Source: Agathobacter sp.
GTDB lineage: Bacteria > Bacillota > Clostridia > Lachnospirales > Lachnospiraceae
DNA: 64,000 nucleotides
Direction of reading: 5' to 3'
NCBI GenBank assembly: GCA_022769125.1
Contig: JALEKN010000045.1
Coordinates: forward strand, 1 to 64,000
Part shown: one piece after another, positions 45,435 through 54,469 of the stretch
Layout of the letters: every line of letters starts with the position of its first letter
Position numbering within the stretch: the first letter of the stretch is position 1
The notes under the pieces: generated by a model
Database searches by the model: none
What the model saw: only the letters and a program-made list of their open reading frames with translations
Told to the model about the DNA's origin: nothing
Translations under genes and position numbers: made by a program

Positions 45435-46397
45435 TTATCTATCTTTGTCCGCAATGATCTGTTTGTCCCGCAAAACGGCAAGCATTACATCTAGTATTTC
45501 GGACTCATTGTAATGATATTCCTGTTTGTCAATCCAACACACATCCCGCTCACGCTTAAACCATGTCAGCTGCCTTTTTGCAAAATGTCTTGTATCCCGC
45601 TTTAAAATATACACTGCCTCTTCTAGCGTAATTTTCCCATCAAGGTAATCAAGGATTTCTTTATATCCAAGTCCCTGCATGGAAACCATATCCCTGTGAT
45701 ACCCCATATCTTTTAACTTTGTAACTTCCTGCACCAATCCCTGCTTTATCATCTGGTCAATGCGTATCTCAATGCGTTCATACAATCGTGCGCGATTATC
45801 GTTTAGAACGAAATATGCAAAATTGTATGGGGACTCTTTCTTATGTTCGGCCTCATTGTGGGCTGAAATCATCTGCCCTGTCAGATGATGGTACTCAAGA
45901 GCCCGGATTACGCGCCTTACATTATTGGCATGTATGGTCTGATAGGATTTGGGATCAATTTCCTTAAGCTTTTCATGCAATGCCTCTGCGCCGTTTTCCT
46001 CGGCAAAACGCTGCATATCATTTCGGAATTTTTCGTCAGCATCCTGATCGTCAAAATCAATGTCATACAAAAGGGCCTGAATATAAAATCCGGTTCCCCC
46101 AACAACAATTGGGATCTGCCCATTTGCATATATTTCATCCAAGGCTTTCTCTGCCATCTCCTTAAAACGCACAATATGAAATTCTTCGTCCGGCATCAGT
46201 TCATCAATCAGATAATGTCTGATTCCTTCCATCTCTTCCGGTCTGATCTTTGCGGAGCCGATATCCATATACTTATATACCTGCATGGAATCCGCAGATA
46301 TGATTGCCCCGTTGATTCTTTTTGCCAACGCGATTGAGAGTGCTGTCTTTCCCACCGCTGTCGGTCCGGTCAATATGACCATCGGTCTTTTTTGCAT
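45435..46397 (-). CDS. miaA: tRNA dimethylallyltransferase
   Basis: MiaA adds an isopentenyl group to A37 of tRNAs reading UNN codons. The 320-aa protein has P-loop GPTAVGKTALS (residues 10-20), DSMQVYKYMDIGSAK and the tRNA-binding VVGGTGFYIQALLY. It abuts mutL, as in many bacteria; hfq, often next in order, is absent here. Confidence 0.96.
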   Translation of the reverse strand: MQKRPMVILTGPTAVGKTALSIALAKRINGAIISADSMQVYKYMDIGSAKIRPEEMEGIRHYLIDELMPDEEFHIVRFKEMAEKALDEIYANGQIPIVVGGTGFYIQALLYDIDFDDQDADEKFRNDMQRFAEENGAEALHEKLKEIDPKSYQTIHANNVRRVIRALEYHHLTGQMISAHNEAEHKKESPYNFAYFVLNDNRARLYERIEIRIDQMIKQGLVQEVTKLKDMGYHRDMVSMQGLGYKEILDYLDGKITLEEAVYILKRDTRHFAKRQLTWFKRERDVCWIDKQEYHYNESEILDVMLAVLRDKQIIADKDR

Positions 46398-48367
46398 CAG
46401 ATAATCCTCTTAAATTTCTTTTCCAATTCATATTTTGTCATAGAAATAATGGTAGGTCTTCCGTGCGGACAGTTATAGGGATTATCCAGTGTAAGCAGTT
46501 CATCGATCAGGCTTTGGATTTCCGGCATGGAAAGCCTGTTATTTCCCTTAACGGCAGCCTTACACGACATGGAAGCCACCTTTTCCAAAATAAGCTCCGG
46601 AGTCTCTTTTCCTGATAAATTGGAAAAATCATCCAGCATTTCAATAAACAGATCCTTCATGTCCAGATTGAACAGATTGCCTGGAATCGCATTAATCATA
46701 TATTCTTTTCCGCCGAAATGTTCCACCTCGTATCCTAACTTTTCAATCGGATCTCGAAAGCGTTCAAGTGCCTCCTGCTCCTTGGCATCCAAAGAAAGAA
46801 TGAGCGGCGGACTTAGGATCTGCGAGGTGTAATCCTTTTCCCTAAGCCTTGCCATCGTTTTCTCATATAATACCTTCTCATGCGCCGCATGCTGGTCGAT
46901 GATATAAAGCTTCTCATCATACTCGATCAACCAATAAGTATCAAACAACTGCCCAATGATACGATGGTTCTTTTTTGCCGCCTGTGACATAAAATCTGGA
47001 CTGATGGAGGAAAGAGTGATTTCCTCGTACCGTTCCTGTGCAAGCTCCTGCCCGTTTTGTGCTGCAGCATATTCTGTTTTTGCCGGCATAAGCCCGGATG
47101 TAAAGCCTTCTTCGCGGACAGCGTGCGTGCCATGCGCAATATTGATAACGCCCGGATGCTTCATCTGTTCCTGCTCCGTTTGCGCGGTCTGTACATTTTG
47201 CTGCTTCGGCTGCTGGTGAAACCGCTCCGGGTAGCGCAGTTCATACGGGCTATCTTTTGCAACAGCATTCCGTATCTCCTGAATGCGCCGTTTTTCAAAT
47301 GGCTCCGGGATCGGTTCCTTGTATATGTGTTCTTCCTTTTTCTCTTTCTGCTCCTCTACCGGGACATCCGGAATCAGATTCCGGTGAGCTAATGTACCGA
47401 AAATCACATCATACAATTGTTTATAGATTTCCTGATTGTGGTCGAAGCGCAGTTCCATTTTGGTCGGATGGACATTGACATCAAGCGAGGATTGGTCGAA
47501 GGAAAAATACAACACAGTAAACGGATATTGGTGCTGCATCAGGAAATTCTTATACCCTTCCTCAATAGCCTTTGCCAGCAGAGAACTCTTGATATATCTG
47601 CCATTGATAAAATAATTCTCATAATTGCGATTTCCACGCGAAATTGTTGGCTTTCCAATGTATCCGCTCACCCGGAAAAACTCGCCCTTGTAATCCACTT
47701 CAAGAAGTGCGGATGCAATTTCCCGTCCGAAAATATGATAAATAATATCTTTGCGATTTCCATTTCCAGACGTATGCAGCTTAGTCTGGTTATTATTGAT
47801 GAATTTAAATGTAATATCCGGGTGTGAAAGCGCAAGGTGTTCAACCACATCACTGATATACGCAGCTTCGGTCTGCGGTGTTTTTAAAAACTTCTTGCGC
47901 GCGGGTGTATTAAAGAACAAGTCTTTCACCAAAAAGGTCGTTCCATCTGGCGCACCGATTTCCTCCAAACCGATTTCCTTTGACCCTTCAATCTGATACC
48001 TTACTCCGCACAATTCCTCCGCGGTTTTGGTGATCAGTTCCACGCGGGAGACCGCTGCAATACTGGAAAGTGCCTCACCTCGAAATCCCAGAGAAGACAC
48101 ATTCATCAGATCAAGTGCACTGCTGATCTTACTCGTAGAGTGGCGCAGAAAAGCAATCGGAACCTGATCTGCAGAAATTCCGCAGCCGTTGTCCGTAATA
48201 CGGATCAGTGAAGTTCCACCTTCTTTGATTTCTACAGTTATTGCAGTTGCCTGCGCATCGATTGCATTTTCCACCAGTTCCTTCACAACGGAAGAAGGAC
48301 GTTCAATCACTTCTCCCGCCGCAATCTTATCTATTGTTTCCTGACTCAGCAAATGAATTTGCGGCAT
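46397..48367 (-). CDS. mutL: DNA mismatch repair protein MutL
   Basis: MutL links mismatch recognition to strand incision. The 656-aa protein has an N-terminal GHKL ATPase domain (ELVENAIDAQA, DNGCGI, FLRHSTSKI, GFRGEALSSIAAV) and a C-terminal dimerisation/endonuclease domain with an intact DQHAxxExxxxE motif (DQHAAHEKVLYE) and CPHGRPT. It is therefore probably a latent endonuclease, as in B. subtilis. The linker, about residues 330-460, is Gln/Glu-rich. Confidence 0.97.
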   Translation of the reverse strand: MPQIHLLSQETIDKIAAGEVIERPSSVVKELVENAIDAQATAITVEIKEGGTSLIRITDNGCGISADQVPIAFLRHSTSKISSALDLMNVSSLGFRGEALSSIAAVSRVELITKTAEELCGVRYQIEGSKEIGLEEIGAPDGTTFLVKDLFFNTPARKKFLKTPQTEAAYISDVVEHLALSHPDITFKFINNNQTKLHTSGNGNRKDIIYHIFGREIASALLEVDYKGEFFRVSGYIGKPTISRGNRNYENYFINGRYIKSSLLAKAIEEGYKNFLMQHQYPFTVLYFSFDQSSLDVNVHPTKMELRFDHNQEIYKQLYDVIFGTLAHRNLIPDVPVEEQKEKKEEHIYKEPIPEPFEKRRIQEIRNAVAKDSPYELRYPERFHQQPKQQNVQTAQTEQEQMKHPGVINIAHGTHAVREEGFTSGLMPAKTEYAAAQNGQELAQERYEEITLSSISPDFMSQAAKKNHRIIGQLFDTYWLIEYDEKLYIIDQHAAHEKVLYEKTMARLREKDYTSQILSPPLILSLDAKEQEALERFRDPIEKLGYEVEHFGGKEYMINAIPGNLFNLDMKDLFIEMLDDFSNLSGKETPELILEKVASMSCKAAVKGNNRLSMPEIQSLIDELLTLDNPYNCPHGRPTIISMTKYELEKKFKRII

Positions 48368-48429
48368 TCTTTTTCCCTCATATAAAAGATGTTCCGATAT
48401 AGCAATTTACAGAACATATTTTTTTACAG

Positions 48430-51081
48430 TTACCAACGGTTTTTTACTTTGTTCTGCAGTTCATTGAGTTTGTTGAGCGCGTCAAGCGGCGTCAGATTGC
48501 TGATCTCAATGTTGCGAAGTTCATCAATGATGGAATCATCGCTTGTCGTATCAAACAAAGACATCTGTGCAAGATCAACCTCATCCAGATGTTCTTTCTT
48601 CTTTTTCGATGTTCCTGCTGACTTATCTACTGTAATACTCTTTGCAATATCTGTGATATCATTGGCAAGCAGTTCGCTTACAATTTCATTGGCTCGATCG
48701 ATAACACTGTCCGGAAGTCCGGCAAGTTTTGCGACCTGAATACCATAGCTTTTATCCGCACCGCCTTTTACGATCTTTCGTAAAAACACGATGGTATCTC
48801 CCTTTTCCTTGACAGCAATACAATAATTATTGACGTTATCCAGCTTGCCCTCAAGCTCGGTAAGTTCATGATAGTGTGTTGCAAAAAGTGTCTTTGCCCC
48901 GAGAAGCTTCGGATTGCTGATGTGCTCCACCACAGCCCATGCAATGCTTAACCCGTCAAATGTACTAGTTCCGCGTCCAATTTCATCAAGGATCAGAAGA
49001 GAATCAGAGGTTGCATTTCGCAAAATATTTGCCACCTCGTTCATCTCGACCATAAACGTACTCTGTCCGGATGCAAGATCATCCGATGCACCTACTCGCG
49101 TAAAAATCCGGTCAACAATTCCGATATTTGCGCTTTCTGCCGGAACAAAGCTTCCAATCTGTGCCATGAGAACGATCAGCGCCGTCTGTCTCATATAAGT
49201 GGATTTACCTGCCATATTCGGTCCCGTGATAATAGAGATACGGTTCTTTCCATTGTCCAGATATGTATCATTATCAATAAACATGCCGTTTGGAATCATC
49301 TTCTCAACAACCGGATGTCTTCCATTTTTGATATCGATTGTACCATTTTCATTAATCTTTGGCTTGCAATAATTATTCTGCTGGGCAACCAGCGCAAGAG
49401 ATGCAAAAACATCAAGCTTTGCGATTGCCTTTGCCGTCTTTAAAATGCGAAGAACGTTATCCCCGATCTGCTGCCGGATCTGGCGGAATAATTCATATTC
49501 CAAAGATACAAGCCGATCCTCCGCTCCAAGGATGGTATCCTCCAATTCCTTCAGTTCGGGTGTAATATATCGTTCTGCGTTCGTAAGCGTCTGTTTGCGC
49601 ACATAGTAATCCGGCACCTGATCCTTAAATGAATTGGTAACCTCAAGATAATACCCGAATACCTTATTGTATTTGATACGAAGATTCTTGATTCCGGTCT
49701 TTTCGCGCTCCTTTGCCTCTACATCGGCAAGCCAGCTTTTTCCCTGTGTCTTCGCACTTCTTAACCGGTCAACCTCCTCATTATATCCATCCTTGATGAT
49801 ATCCCCCTCACGCACACTGATCGGTGGTTCTTCCTGAATAGAAGAACGGATCAGTTCATAAAGGTCTTCAAGGCAGTCAAAATCATTTTTAATTTCATCT
49901 GCAAGTGCTCCATCTACATCCTCCAGCAATGTCCGGATTGGAGGAAGCATCTCAATGGAATTGCGAAAGGCAATCAGGTCCCTTGGATTTGCTGTCTGAT
50001 AGCTGATACGTGTGATCAACCGTTCAAGATCATAAATTGGATTCAGATACTCACGAAACTCATCTCTTGTGATTGCCTGCTTGTTCAGTGTCTCAATAAA
50101 CTTCTGGCGTTTGATGATCTCGGACTTTTCAATCAGCGGCTGCTCCACGTAAGAGCGTAAAAGTCTTGCTCCCATTGCCGTCTTTGTCTTATCCAGCACC
50201 CACAGGAGTGAGCCTCTCTTCTGCTTTTCGCGAAGTGTTTCCACAAGTTCGAGATTTCGTCTTGTGGAGCTGTCAAGGATCAGGAATTTGCCAATAGAAT
50301 AAGGATGAATTTCAAGAATATGCTCCATTGAATTCTTTTGTGTATCATAAAGATATTTCAAAAGAGCGCCTGCTGAGATCACTCCGCAGTCGTAATCTTC
50401 AAGTCCGAGTGCCTGTAAAGAAGCCACCTTAAAATGGGACAAAAGTGTCTCCTTTGCCAGATCGTCCCCAAAATACCAGGCATCCAATGAAGACACCGCA
50501 ATTGACAGGCGGTTTTTCATATCCTCTATGTCAACCCCGCTCATATAAAACGCTTCATTGCATATAACCTCGGACGGAGCAAATTTGTTCATCTCATCCA
50601 AAAGTTTGCGTTCCGAATCTACCTCAGTAACAAAAAAATCTCCGGTCGTGACATCGCACGTTGCAACACCGTATTTGTCTGCAAGGTAGACAATACTCAT
50701 AATATAATTGTTTTTTGACTCATCCAGCGACTGCATATCAATGTTGGTTCCCGGAGTAACTATACGGATAACCTCACGCTTAACGATTCCTTTTGCAAGC
50801 TTAGGGTCTTCCACCTGTTCGCAGATGGCAACCTTGTAGCCCTTCGCCACAAGTCGGTTGATATAGGTATCTGCCGCATGGAATGGTACGCCGCACATCG
50901 GTGCCCGTTCTTCCAAACCACAGCTCTTTCCGGTCAGTGTCAGTTCAAGCTCTTTGGATGCGATCTTTGCATCGTCAAAGAACATCTCATAAAAATCTCC
51001 GAGACGATAAAATAAAATGCAGTCCTTATTCTCTTCTTTTGTCTTCAGATAATGCTGCATCATTGGTGTTACATCAAGCAC
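48430..51081 (-). CDS. mutS: DNA mismatch repair protein MutS
   Basis: MutS recognises mismatches and small loops. The 883-aa protein begins with TPMMQHYLKTKEENKDCILF and the mismatch-contacting GDFYEMFF, has the lever/clamp helices in the middle, and the ABC-type ATPase with P-loop GPNMAGKSTYMRQ and DEIGRGTSTFDG. The length is normal. Transcribed ahead of mutL with a 62-base gap. Confidence 0.98.
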   Translation of the reverse strand: MLDVTPMMQHYLKTKEENKDCILFYRLGDFYEMFFDDAKIASKELELTLTGKSCGLEERAPMCGVPFHAADTYINRLVAKGYKVAICEQVEDPKLAKGIVKREVIRIVTPGTNIDMQSLDESKNNYIMSIVYLADKYGVATCDVTTGDFFVTEVDSERKLLDEMNKFAPSEVICNEAFYMSGVDIEDMKNRLSIAVSSLDAWYFGDDLAKETLLSHFKVASLQALGLEDYDCGVISAGALLKYLYDTQKNSMEHILEIHPYSIGKFLILDSSTRRNLELVETLREKQKRGSLLWVLDKTKTAMGARLLRSYVEQPLIEKSEIIKRQKFIETLNKQAITRDEFREYLNPIYDLERLITRISYQTANPRDLIAFRNSIEMLPPIRTLLEDVDGALADEIKNDFDCLEDLYELIRSSIQEEPPISVREGDIIKDGYNEEVDRLRSAKTQGKSWLADVEAKEREKTGIKNLRIKYNKVFGYYLEVTNSFKDQVPDYYVRKQTLTNAERYITPELKELEDTILGAEDRLVSLEYELFRQIRQQIGDNVLRILKTAKAIAKLDVFASLALVAQQNNYCKPKINENGTIDIKNGRHPVVEKMIPNGMFIDNDTYLDNGKNRISIITGPNMAGKSTYMRQTALIVLMAQIGSFVPAESANIGIVDRIFTRVGASDDLASGQSTFMVEMNEVANILRNATSDSLLILDEIGRGTSTFDGLSIAWAVVEHISNPKLLGAKTLFATHYHELTELEGKLDNVNNYCIAVKEKGDTIVFLRKIVKGGADKSYGIQVAKLAGLPDSVIDRANEIVSELLANDITDIAKSITVDKSAGTSKKKKEHLDEVDLAQMSLFDTTSDDSIIDELRNIEISNLTPLDALNKLNELQNKVKNRW

Positions 51082-51105
51082 AAATATTCCCTCTCTCTTT
51101 TGTTT

Positions 51106-52689
51106 CTAGTTATCTATTTCTTGCAGAATAGCCTCCGCAACTTTCATTCCATCCATTGCTGCGGACATGATTCCACCGGCATATCCGGCTCCCTCCCCAC
51201 AAGGATAGATTCCTTTTATATTGCTTTGCAGTTTCTCATCACGCACCATGCGAAGCGGTGAGGATGTTCTCGATTCCACGCCTGAAAGAATGGCATCCCT
51301 GCGGTCATATCCCGGAATGATCTTAGCAAAATGCTCCATTCCAAGACAAAATGACTGTTCCATATTTTCAGAAAAAAGGCCGCGTAGATTTGTAAATTCA
51401 GTTTTCCCCTTAACGCAGGAGGCATAATCTCCGTAAGAGACGGATTTTTGTCCGGTGAGATAATCTCCGTATAGCTGTTGCGGTATGTATCCATTTCCGA
51501 GATCGTATGCCTTTTTTTCAAGCGCTCTTTGAAAACGCATGCCTGCAAGCGCATCATCCGCACCAAAATCTCTTGGGTCTACCGAAATAATGATCGCACT
51601 ATTTGCATTGGCCGCATGACGTCCGGAATAACTCATTCCGTTTACCACAAGTTCTCCCTCTTCAGAGGAAGAATTGACCACATAACCGCCCGGACACATA
51701 CAGAAAGAATACACGCCTCTTCCATTCGGGAAATTTGAAGTCACTTTATACGGAGCAGCTGGCAGATCATCTCTGTTTTGCCCATACATAGCTTCATTTA
51801 TCATTGCCTGCGGATGTTCCACGCGGAAACCAACCGCAAAATTCTTAACCGTCATACAAAGCTTAGCATCATTTAATTCCGCAAAAGTATCTCTTGCGCT
51901 GTGCCCCAGAGCAAGAACAACCATATCCGCTTCAAATTCCATCCCATTATTGCAGGCGACCCCGGTAATCTGTCCTCCTTTGATCTGAAACTTTCTTGCG
52001 CATGTATGAAAATGAAAGGTACAACCATGTTCAATCAGATAATTTCTCATATTGACGATCACATTTGCAAGAATATCTGTCCCGATGTGAGGTTTATTCT
52101 CATAGCGGATTGCTTCAGGTGCTCCAAAACGTATAAACGTATCTAGCACAAATGGATTGCGAAGTGCCGGATCTTTTACCGCAGTATTGAGTTTTCCGTC
52201 AGAGAAAGTTCCTGCGCCGCCCTCACCAAACTGAACATTGGATTCGGTATCGAGCACACCGGTTTGCCAAAAAAGATTCACCGCATCCACACGTTCCTCC
52301 ATCGGAGCACCACGCTCGATAACGATTGGATTAATACCACACTCACAAAGCAGATACGCACAAAAAAGTCCTGCCGGTCCGGCCCCTATGATCAATGGTC
52401 TTTTAAAGTTCTGTTGCACCGGACGCTTCGGAAGCTGATAAGTCCGAGGCTTCTCGACCGACACATTTGGGATGTGGATATGTTTTGCAATGTTTTCTTC
52501 CTTCAAAAGTTCCACCCCTATGGCATACACATAAAAAAGCTGTGGCTTTTTACGTGCATCCAAAGATTTCTTCAGAATCTTATAAGAAAAATCCGTATGT
52601 TCTTTTATTTTAAGTGTTCTTTTTATCTTCTCTGTAAGTTCAGCCTCCGTATGTTCAACAGGAAGCTTTAACTGGTTTATTTTTATCAT
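51106..52689 (-). CDS. FAD-dependent oxidoreductase (COG2509-type)
   Basis: A 527-aa flavoprotein with FAD-binding GAGPAGLFCAYLLCECG (about residues 78-94) following an ~75-residue N-terminal domain. GEGGAGTFSDGKLNT, CPGGYVVNSSSEEG and PCGEGAGYAGGIMSAAMDG are characteristic. Members are annotated as uncharacterised FAD-dependent dehydrogenases; the substrate is unknown. The ATG overlaps the stop of the upstream flavoprotein as ATGA. Confidence 0.87.
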   Translation of the reverse strand: MIKINQLKLPVEHTEAELTEKIKRTLKIKEHTDFSYKILKKSLDARKKPQLFYVYAIGVELLKEENIAKHIHIPNVSVEKPRTYQLPKRPVQQNFKRPLIIGAGPAGLFCAYLLCECGINPIVIERGAPMEERVDAVNLFWQTGVLDTESNVQFGEGGAGTFSDGKLNTAVKDPALRNPFVLDTFIRFGAPEAIRYENKPHIGTDILANVIVNMRNYLIEHGCTFHFHTCARKFQIKGGQITGVACNNGMEFEADMVVLALGHSARDTFAELNDAKLCMTVKNFAVGFRVEHPQAMINEAMYGQNRDDLPAAPYKVTSNFPNGRGVYSFCMCPGGYVVNSSSEEGELVVNGMSYSGRHAANANSAIIISVDPRDFGADDALAGMRFQRALEKKAYDLGNGYIPQQLYGDYLTGQKSVSYGDYASCVKGKTEFTNLRGLFSENMEQSFCLGMEHFAKIIPGYDRRDAILSGVESRTSSPLRMVRDEKLQSNIKGIYPCGEGAGYAGGIMSAAMDGMKVAEAILQEIDN

Positions 52690-53933
52690 AATTTTCCCTT
52701 TTTTGCATAAACTGCAGCATTTTTTCCTGCCACATAGCCGGACGACCACGCCCATTGCAGATTATATCCGCCACAAATTCCATCCACGTCCAGAAGCTCC
52801 CCGCAGAAAAACATCCCTGGTACGAGCTTTGACATCAGGGTTGGCGTATCAATGTCACGTGTATCAAGACCTCCCGCACAGACTTGCGCAAATTCGTACG
52901 CCCTTGGTCTGTCGATTTCGACCGCAAAATGACGGATCACCTCAATCAGCCCATCTAACTGTCTGATATCCCGGATCTGCGTATCCTCCGAAATTGATGC
53001 ATGATGTAACAGAAAAGGGATCAGCTTCTGATTGGTAAGACCATCCAGAAGATCATATGCCCTTACAACACCATTCTGTTGCCTTAACCGATATGTAAAT
53101 TCCTCCCGCAGCTGTACATCTGTAAACTCCGGCAAAAAGCATACCTCAGCAGTTGCCTTTTGTCCGTTTGCAAGAGCCATGGATGCAAACCGGCTTACCT
53201 GGAATACCGGGATCCCTGATAATCCGTACTCCGTAAGCTGCAATTCCCCGATGTCTTGCGCAACCTCCTGTCCATCCACAAGAAGACGGATACCGGCATC
53301 GCACCGTACGCCTGCCACACGCTTAAAGTTTATGTTTTTGGCATATAGGCCACATAGTGCCGGAACAATTTTCGTAAAATGATGTCCAAATTTCTTGATA
53401 AACGGAAACGCAGAGCCATCACTCCCAAGCTTGTCCGAGGCGAGTAGTCCAACCGCAAAAACAACACTATCCGCATAATAGATACTCACTCCATCCGTCA
53501 GTGCAAAGCCTCGCTTTTCCTTTCGGACATCCGTAAGCGTATAGGAAAGCAACGTCGTCACCCTCCGTTCATTAAGCTTTCGCGCAAGCGCACACACCAC
53601 AGAGGCAGCCTGTTCGCTGTTCGGATAATAATATCCCCTCTTTTCTCTTGGATATATCCCAATCCGATGAAAAAAGTCCAATGTATCCTGCAAGGTAAAT
53701 TGGCGCAGCACCGGAAACAATGCCGGATTGCCGCGAAAACATTCTTCCTGCATATCAGCATTCGTAAAGTTACACTTTCCGTTTCCGGTCGCCGCCAGCT
53801 TTTTGCCCACTTTATTTGTATGTTCAATTAGGATAACCCTGCCGGAATTTTCTGATGCCGCAATCGCTGCCATCATGCCTGAGGCCCCCGCACCGATCAC
53901 AGCGCAGTCAAAGTGCTGATTTTCTTTTGCCAT
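52686..53933 (-). CDS. HI0933/BaiN-type flavoprotein
   Basis: A 415-aa NAD(P)/FAD-dependent protein of the HI0933 family, which includes BaiN. The FAD loop is AVIGAGASGMMAAIAAS near the N-terminus; TGNGKCNFTNADM and GELLDVDGICGGYNLQWAWSSG are family hallmarks. The reaction is unknown for most members. I start at ATG 53933, preceded by AAGGAG, rather than at 53969. Confidence 0.88.
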   Translation of the reverse strand: MAKENQHFDCAVIGAGASGMMAAIAASENSGRVILIEHTNKVGKKLAATGNGKCNFTNADMQEECFRGNPALFPVLRQFTLQDTLDFFHRIGIYPREKRGYYYPNSEQAASVVCALARKLNERRVTTLLSYTLTDVRKEKRGFALTDGVSIYYADSVVFAVGLLASDKLGSDGSAFPFIKKFGHHFTKIVPALCGLYAKNINFKRVAGVRCDAGIRLLVDGQEVAQDIGELQLTEYGLSGIPVFQVSRFASMALANGQKATAEVCFLPEFTDVQLREEFTYRLRQQNGVVRAYDLLDGLTNQKLIPFLLHHASISEDTQIRDIRQLDGLIEVIRHFAVEIDRPRAYEFAQVCAGGLDTRDIDTPTLMSKLVPGMFFCGELLDVDGICGGYNLQWAWSSGYVAGKNAAVYAKKGKL

Positions 53934-54027
53934 ACGTTTCTCCTTGGCAATTTCTTTTCCTATTCCCAATTTGCCACGCTAATTTTATCATAAGAGGTTC
54001 CAATATGCAAACGCGATTCAAGCACCT

Positions 54028-54396
54028 TTAACTAGAATAATTCTCAAGAAATTCATATAACTCGTCCTCATCGTCAAATCGGATTCCATATACCAGCTGT
54101 CTTCTCATCTCCTCGGAAAGATTCCGGCTTAAAATTCCCGTGTCGAAAAACACAGTTACATTGTCTGCATAATATACAAGCAGATGCCCATCCACATCAA
54201 AAATAATATACTCATAGCTTTCCTGTGTTTTCCCACTGTAAATTGCATTTTCCTGTGTACTGCTTTCCGTCTCGTCCTGTGTTATATCCTGCAGTTGTTT
54301 GCCGCCTCCCATATGTTTTGTTCCGGCCCAGATCATAAGCGCAGAAATTGTAATTAAAAGAACAACAAAAATGCAGATACTGTATTGTCGTTTCAT
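54028..54396 (-). CDS. Small membrane-anchored protein with BofC-like C-terminus
   Basis: A 122-aa protein with one N-terminal transmembrane segment (about residues 5-24), a short polar linker, and a C-terminal domain ending DEDELYEFLENYSS that resembles the C-terminal domain of BofC-type proteins in Lachnospiraceae (tentative). BofC in Bacillus acts in forespore signalling; the role here is unknown. Its start codon lies in the loop of a 16-bp perfect stem (54370-54427). It is downstream of the flippase and could be regulated by that structure. Confidence 0.7.
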   Translation of the reverse strand: MKRQYSICIFVVLLITISALMIWAGTKHMGGGKQLQDITQDETESSTQENAIYSGKTQESYEYIIFDVDGHLLVYYADNVTVFFDTGILSRNLSEEMRRQLVYGIRFDDEDELYEFLENYSS

Positions 54397-54427
54397 AAAT
54401 TCATCACCCGCATACAGTATCTGCATT
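54370..54427 (-). promoter_or_regulatory. Hairpin enclosing a start codon (attenuator/terminator-like)
   Basis: On the minus strand AATGCAGATACTGTAT (from 54427) is the perfect complement of ATACAGTATCTGCATT (to 54370), with a 26-nt loop that contains the GGGTGATG region and the ATG of the BofC-like gene. TTTG TTG TT follows directly, so the element is terminator-shaped although its 3' arm codes for residues ~4-9 of that protein. Confidence 0.75.
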
Positions 54428-54469
54428 CTTTGTAATTTTATTCCTGCATTTCTGATATTAAAACAAAAT

